From Thermoplasmata archaeon (lineage in GTDB: Archaea; Thermoplasmatota; Thermoplasmata; RBG-16-68-12; JAGMCJ01), in assembly GCA_023129265.1 (NCBI GenBank), contig JAGMCJ010000171.1, forward strand, positions 1-6,947: a stretch of 6,947 bases of DNA. Direction: 5' to 3'. Below are positions 5,914 through 6,947 of the stretch, one piece after another. Both the position numbers and the translations under genes were made by a program. Every line of letters starts with the position of its first letter. The first letter of the stretch is position 1. The notes beneath the pieces were generated by a model that did not search any database, was not told the origin of the DNA, and saw only the letters and a list, made by a program, of their open reading frames with translations.

Positions 5914-5921
5914 TCACCTCC
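5914..5921 (-). promoter_or_regulatory. Strong Shine-Dalgarno motif of the cysteine hydrolase
   Basis: The minus strand reads GGAGGTGA followed by GGAA and TTG. It is the best ribosome-binding motif in the window and lies inside the longer open frame that begins at GTG 5945, so it decides for the TTG at 5909. I see no clear TATA box in the 124-bp gap to the channel gene. That gap does hold a distant inverted repeat, CATTGTC (5947-5953) and GACAATG (5990-5996). Confidence 0.65.
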
Positions 5922-6033
5922 TCCGTTCCCGCCAACACTAGTCACCCATTGTCAGCTTGGGTAAGAAGATTGTGTGGACTGTACGAAAGACAATGCTGGC
6001 AGGATGGACTTTGTCCCCGAACTTCCGGAGCGA

Positions 6034-6849
6034 CTACTTTGGCCTCTTAACAATCACGGTGTTTGCGAGCATCGAGTTCGGCAGGGTGATCTGCTCGCCC
6101 GAAGCCTTCTTCAGCACGGTCGCAAACCTGCCCACCATGAGCACGGTTCCACTGTACTCGCCCACCGTTATGTCGTCGCCAACACTGAGCGTCTTCGAGA
6201 CGGAAGAATACGCGCTGACGTTCGCCGCAACGTCCCTGCCGCCGAACCCAAAGGAAATCGCCAGACCCAGGCCAAGAGCCCCGATCAGAATGATGAAGGT
6301 CCATATCAAAAGGCTCGTGTCGATGCCGACCAGCCCAAGCGCCATCACGATCGCTATGAAGATCACCAGCCACCTGACGAGAATCGCGGTCGTTTCCGCC
6401 GTTAGCGGGACGTCAGCCTCCTTCACGGGCGTCTCGACCCTCTTTGACAGCCACGTTCCCAGCCAGAGACCACCCAGGGCGATGAGGACGGCTCCAAAGA
6501 CCCTCGGCAGATACTCGATGATCAGCGTGACGAACGCAGCGATAGTCGCGAACTCCAGGTACTCCAAGGTTATGGCAACGAAGAAGAGGAACACGAACCA
6601 GAACACCAGCAGACCTAGTATGTCCGGTAGTCCTCTGAATCCTATGCTCCTAACGGTCTCAACAAGTCCGGTCTCCCTAAAGAGGTCGTCGAATCTCAGC
6701 TTGTAGAGCGTCTTGACCACGATCCACTTCACGATCTTGGACACAATGTATCCAAGGATCACGATGGCTATGGCAAAGAGGAGAAAGATGACGACGAACT
6801 CCCACAACCAATTTATGCCGCTCCAAATCCAGTCTATTATGTCAGCCAT
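6034..6849 (-). CDS. MscS-type mechanosensitive ion channel, short form without C-terminal cage
   Basis: This 271-residue membrane protein should open under membrane tension and release ions or solutes during osmotic downshift. Five hydrophobic segments lie at about 14-36, 77-98, 113-133, 155-176 and 182-203. The last continues into the Gly/Ala-rich pore helix signature of MscS (about 189-214), with GFGGRDVAANVSAY at its end. A beta domain follows: LSVGDDITVGEYSGTVLMVG, then ITLPNSMLANTVIV, the typical end of that domain. The protein stops here, so the C-terminal alpha/beta vestibule of the E. coli protein is absent. A charged loop with possible helices lies between segments 1 and 2. The ATG at 6849 follows AAGGTGGGAC. 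The gene stands alone with its own promoter, and 124 nt separate it from the hydrolase. Confidence 0.92.
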   Translation of the reverse strand: MADIIDWIWSGINWLWEFVVIFLLFAIAIVILGYIVSKIVKWIVVKTLYKLRFDDLFRETGLVETVRSIGFRGLPDILGLLVFWFVFLFFVAITLEYLEFATIAAFVTLIIEYLPRVFGAVLIALGGLWLGTWLSKRVETPVKEADVPLTAETTAILVRWLVIFIAIVMALGLVGIDTSLLIWTFIILIGALGLGLAISFGFGGRDVAANVSAYSSVSKTLSVGDDITVGEYSGTVLMVGRFATVLKKASGEQITLPNSMLANTVIVKRPK

Positions 6850-6906
6850 TGTCCCACCTTCTCACAGAGGCATCCCGAGATATTCGGCGATATCATTACT
6901 TCCACT

Positions 6907-6919
6907 CTTATAAATATTT
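6907..6919 (-). promoter_or_regulatory. TATA box of the MscS-type channel gene
   Basis: The minus strand reads AAATATTTATAAG, the clearest TATA element here, centred about 60 bp before the ATG at 6849. Initiation near 6884 would give a leader of about 35 nt, longer than for the other genes. Around that point lies a small dyad, CCGA-GATAT-TCGG (6875-6887), which could be an operator or a leader hairpin. I see nothing assignable between 6920 and the window end. Confidence 0.6.
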
Positions 6920-6947
6920 CTGAGAGCGTAGTCCGTCCGAAGGTGCG

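Noticed and set aside
5941..6036. Read-through of the TAG ending the MscS gene (about 31 further open codons), for example as pyrrolysine
   Set aside because: The following residues do not resemble the MscS C-terminal domain, TAG also ends nop5 and the hydrolase gene, and nothing suggests a pyrrolysine insertion context.

Overview
The window is about 6.9 kb of gene-dense archaeal DNA, moderately G+C-rich. All eight genes I can support lie on the minus strand, so they are transcribed from high to low coordinates. The archaeal assignment rests on a Nop5 protein of the C/D-box RNP, TATA boxes 25-40 bp (in one case about 60 bp) upstream of start codons, Shine-Dalgarno motifs of the GGAGGTGA type, and a zinc-ribbon/winged-helix protein of archaeal style. 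A euryarchaeal, perhaps Thermoplasmatota-like, source is a guess from overall style only.

In transcription order: (i) a five-helix MscS-type channel that ends right after the beta domain (6849-6034); (ii) an isochorismatase-family cysteine hydrolase, probably starting at a TTG (5909-5247); (iii) an apparent operon with its own TATA box, made of two tiny coiled-coil proteins (5152-4922 and 4918-4691) followed by mtnA, methylthioribose-1-phosphate isomerase of methionine salvage (4686-3685); (iv) a second unit, a zinc-ribbon/winged-helix protein (3638-3147) followed by nop5 (3124-2081); (v) a 262-bp spacer rich in inverted repeats and carrying a TATA box; (vi) a secreted family-5 (peptide-type) ABC substrate-binding protein starting at 1818 and running off the left edge.

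The most interesting part is the coiled-coil pair. The two proteins align without gaps around a shared Trp and a continuous heptad pattern, yet carry opposite charges at matching positions, including an Arg/Glu pair inside the hydrophobic core. This looks like a duplicated gene that diverged into an obligate heterodimer. The stop codon of each is the last three bases of the next gene's Shine-Dalgarno motif, so translation of the two small genes and mtnA is probably coupled. Other points of note are an EF-hand-like calcium loop and three close cysteine pairs in the substrate-binding protein, nop5 without an adjacent fibrillarin gene, a probably leaderless promoter for the zinc-ribbon gene, and a perfect 8-bp dyad just upstream of the coiled-coil operon promoter.
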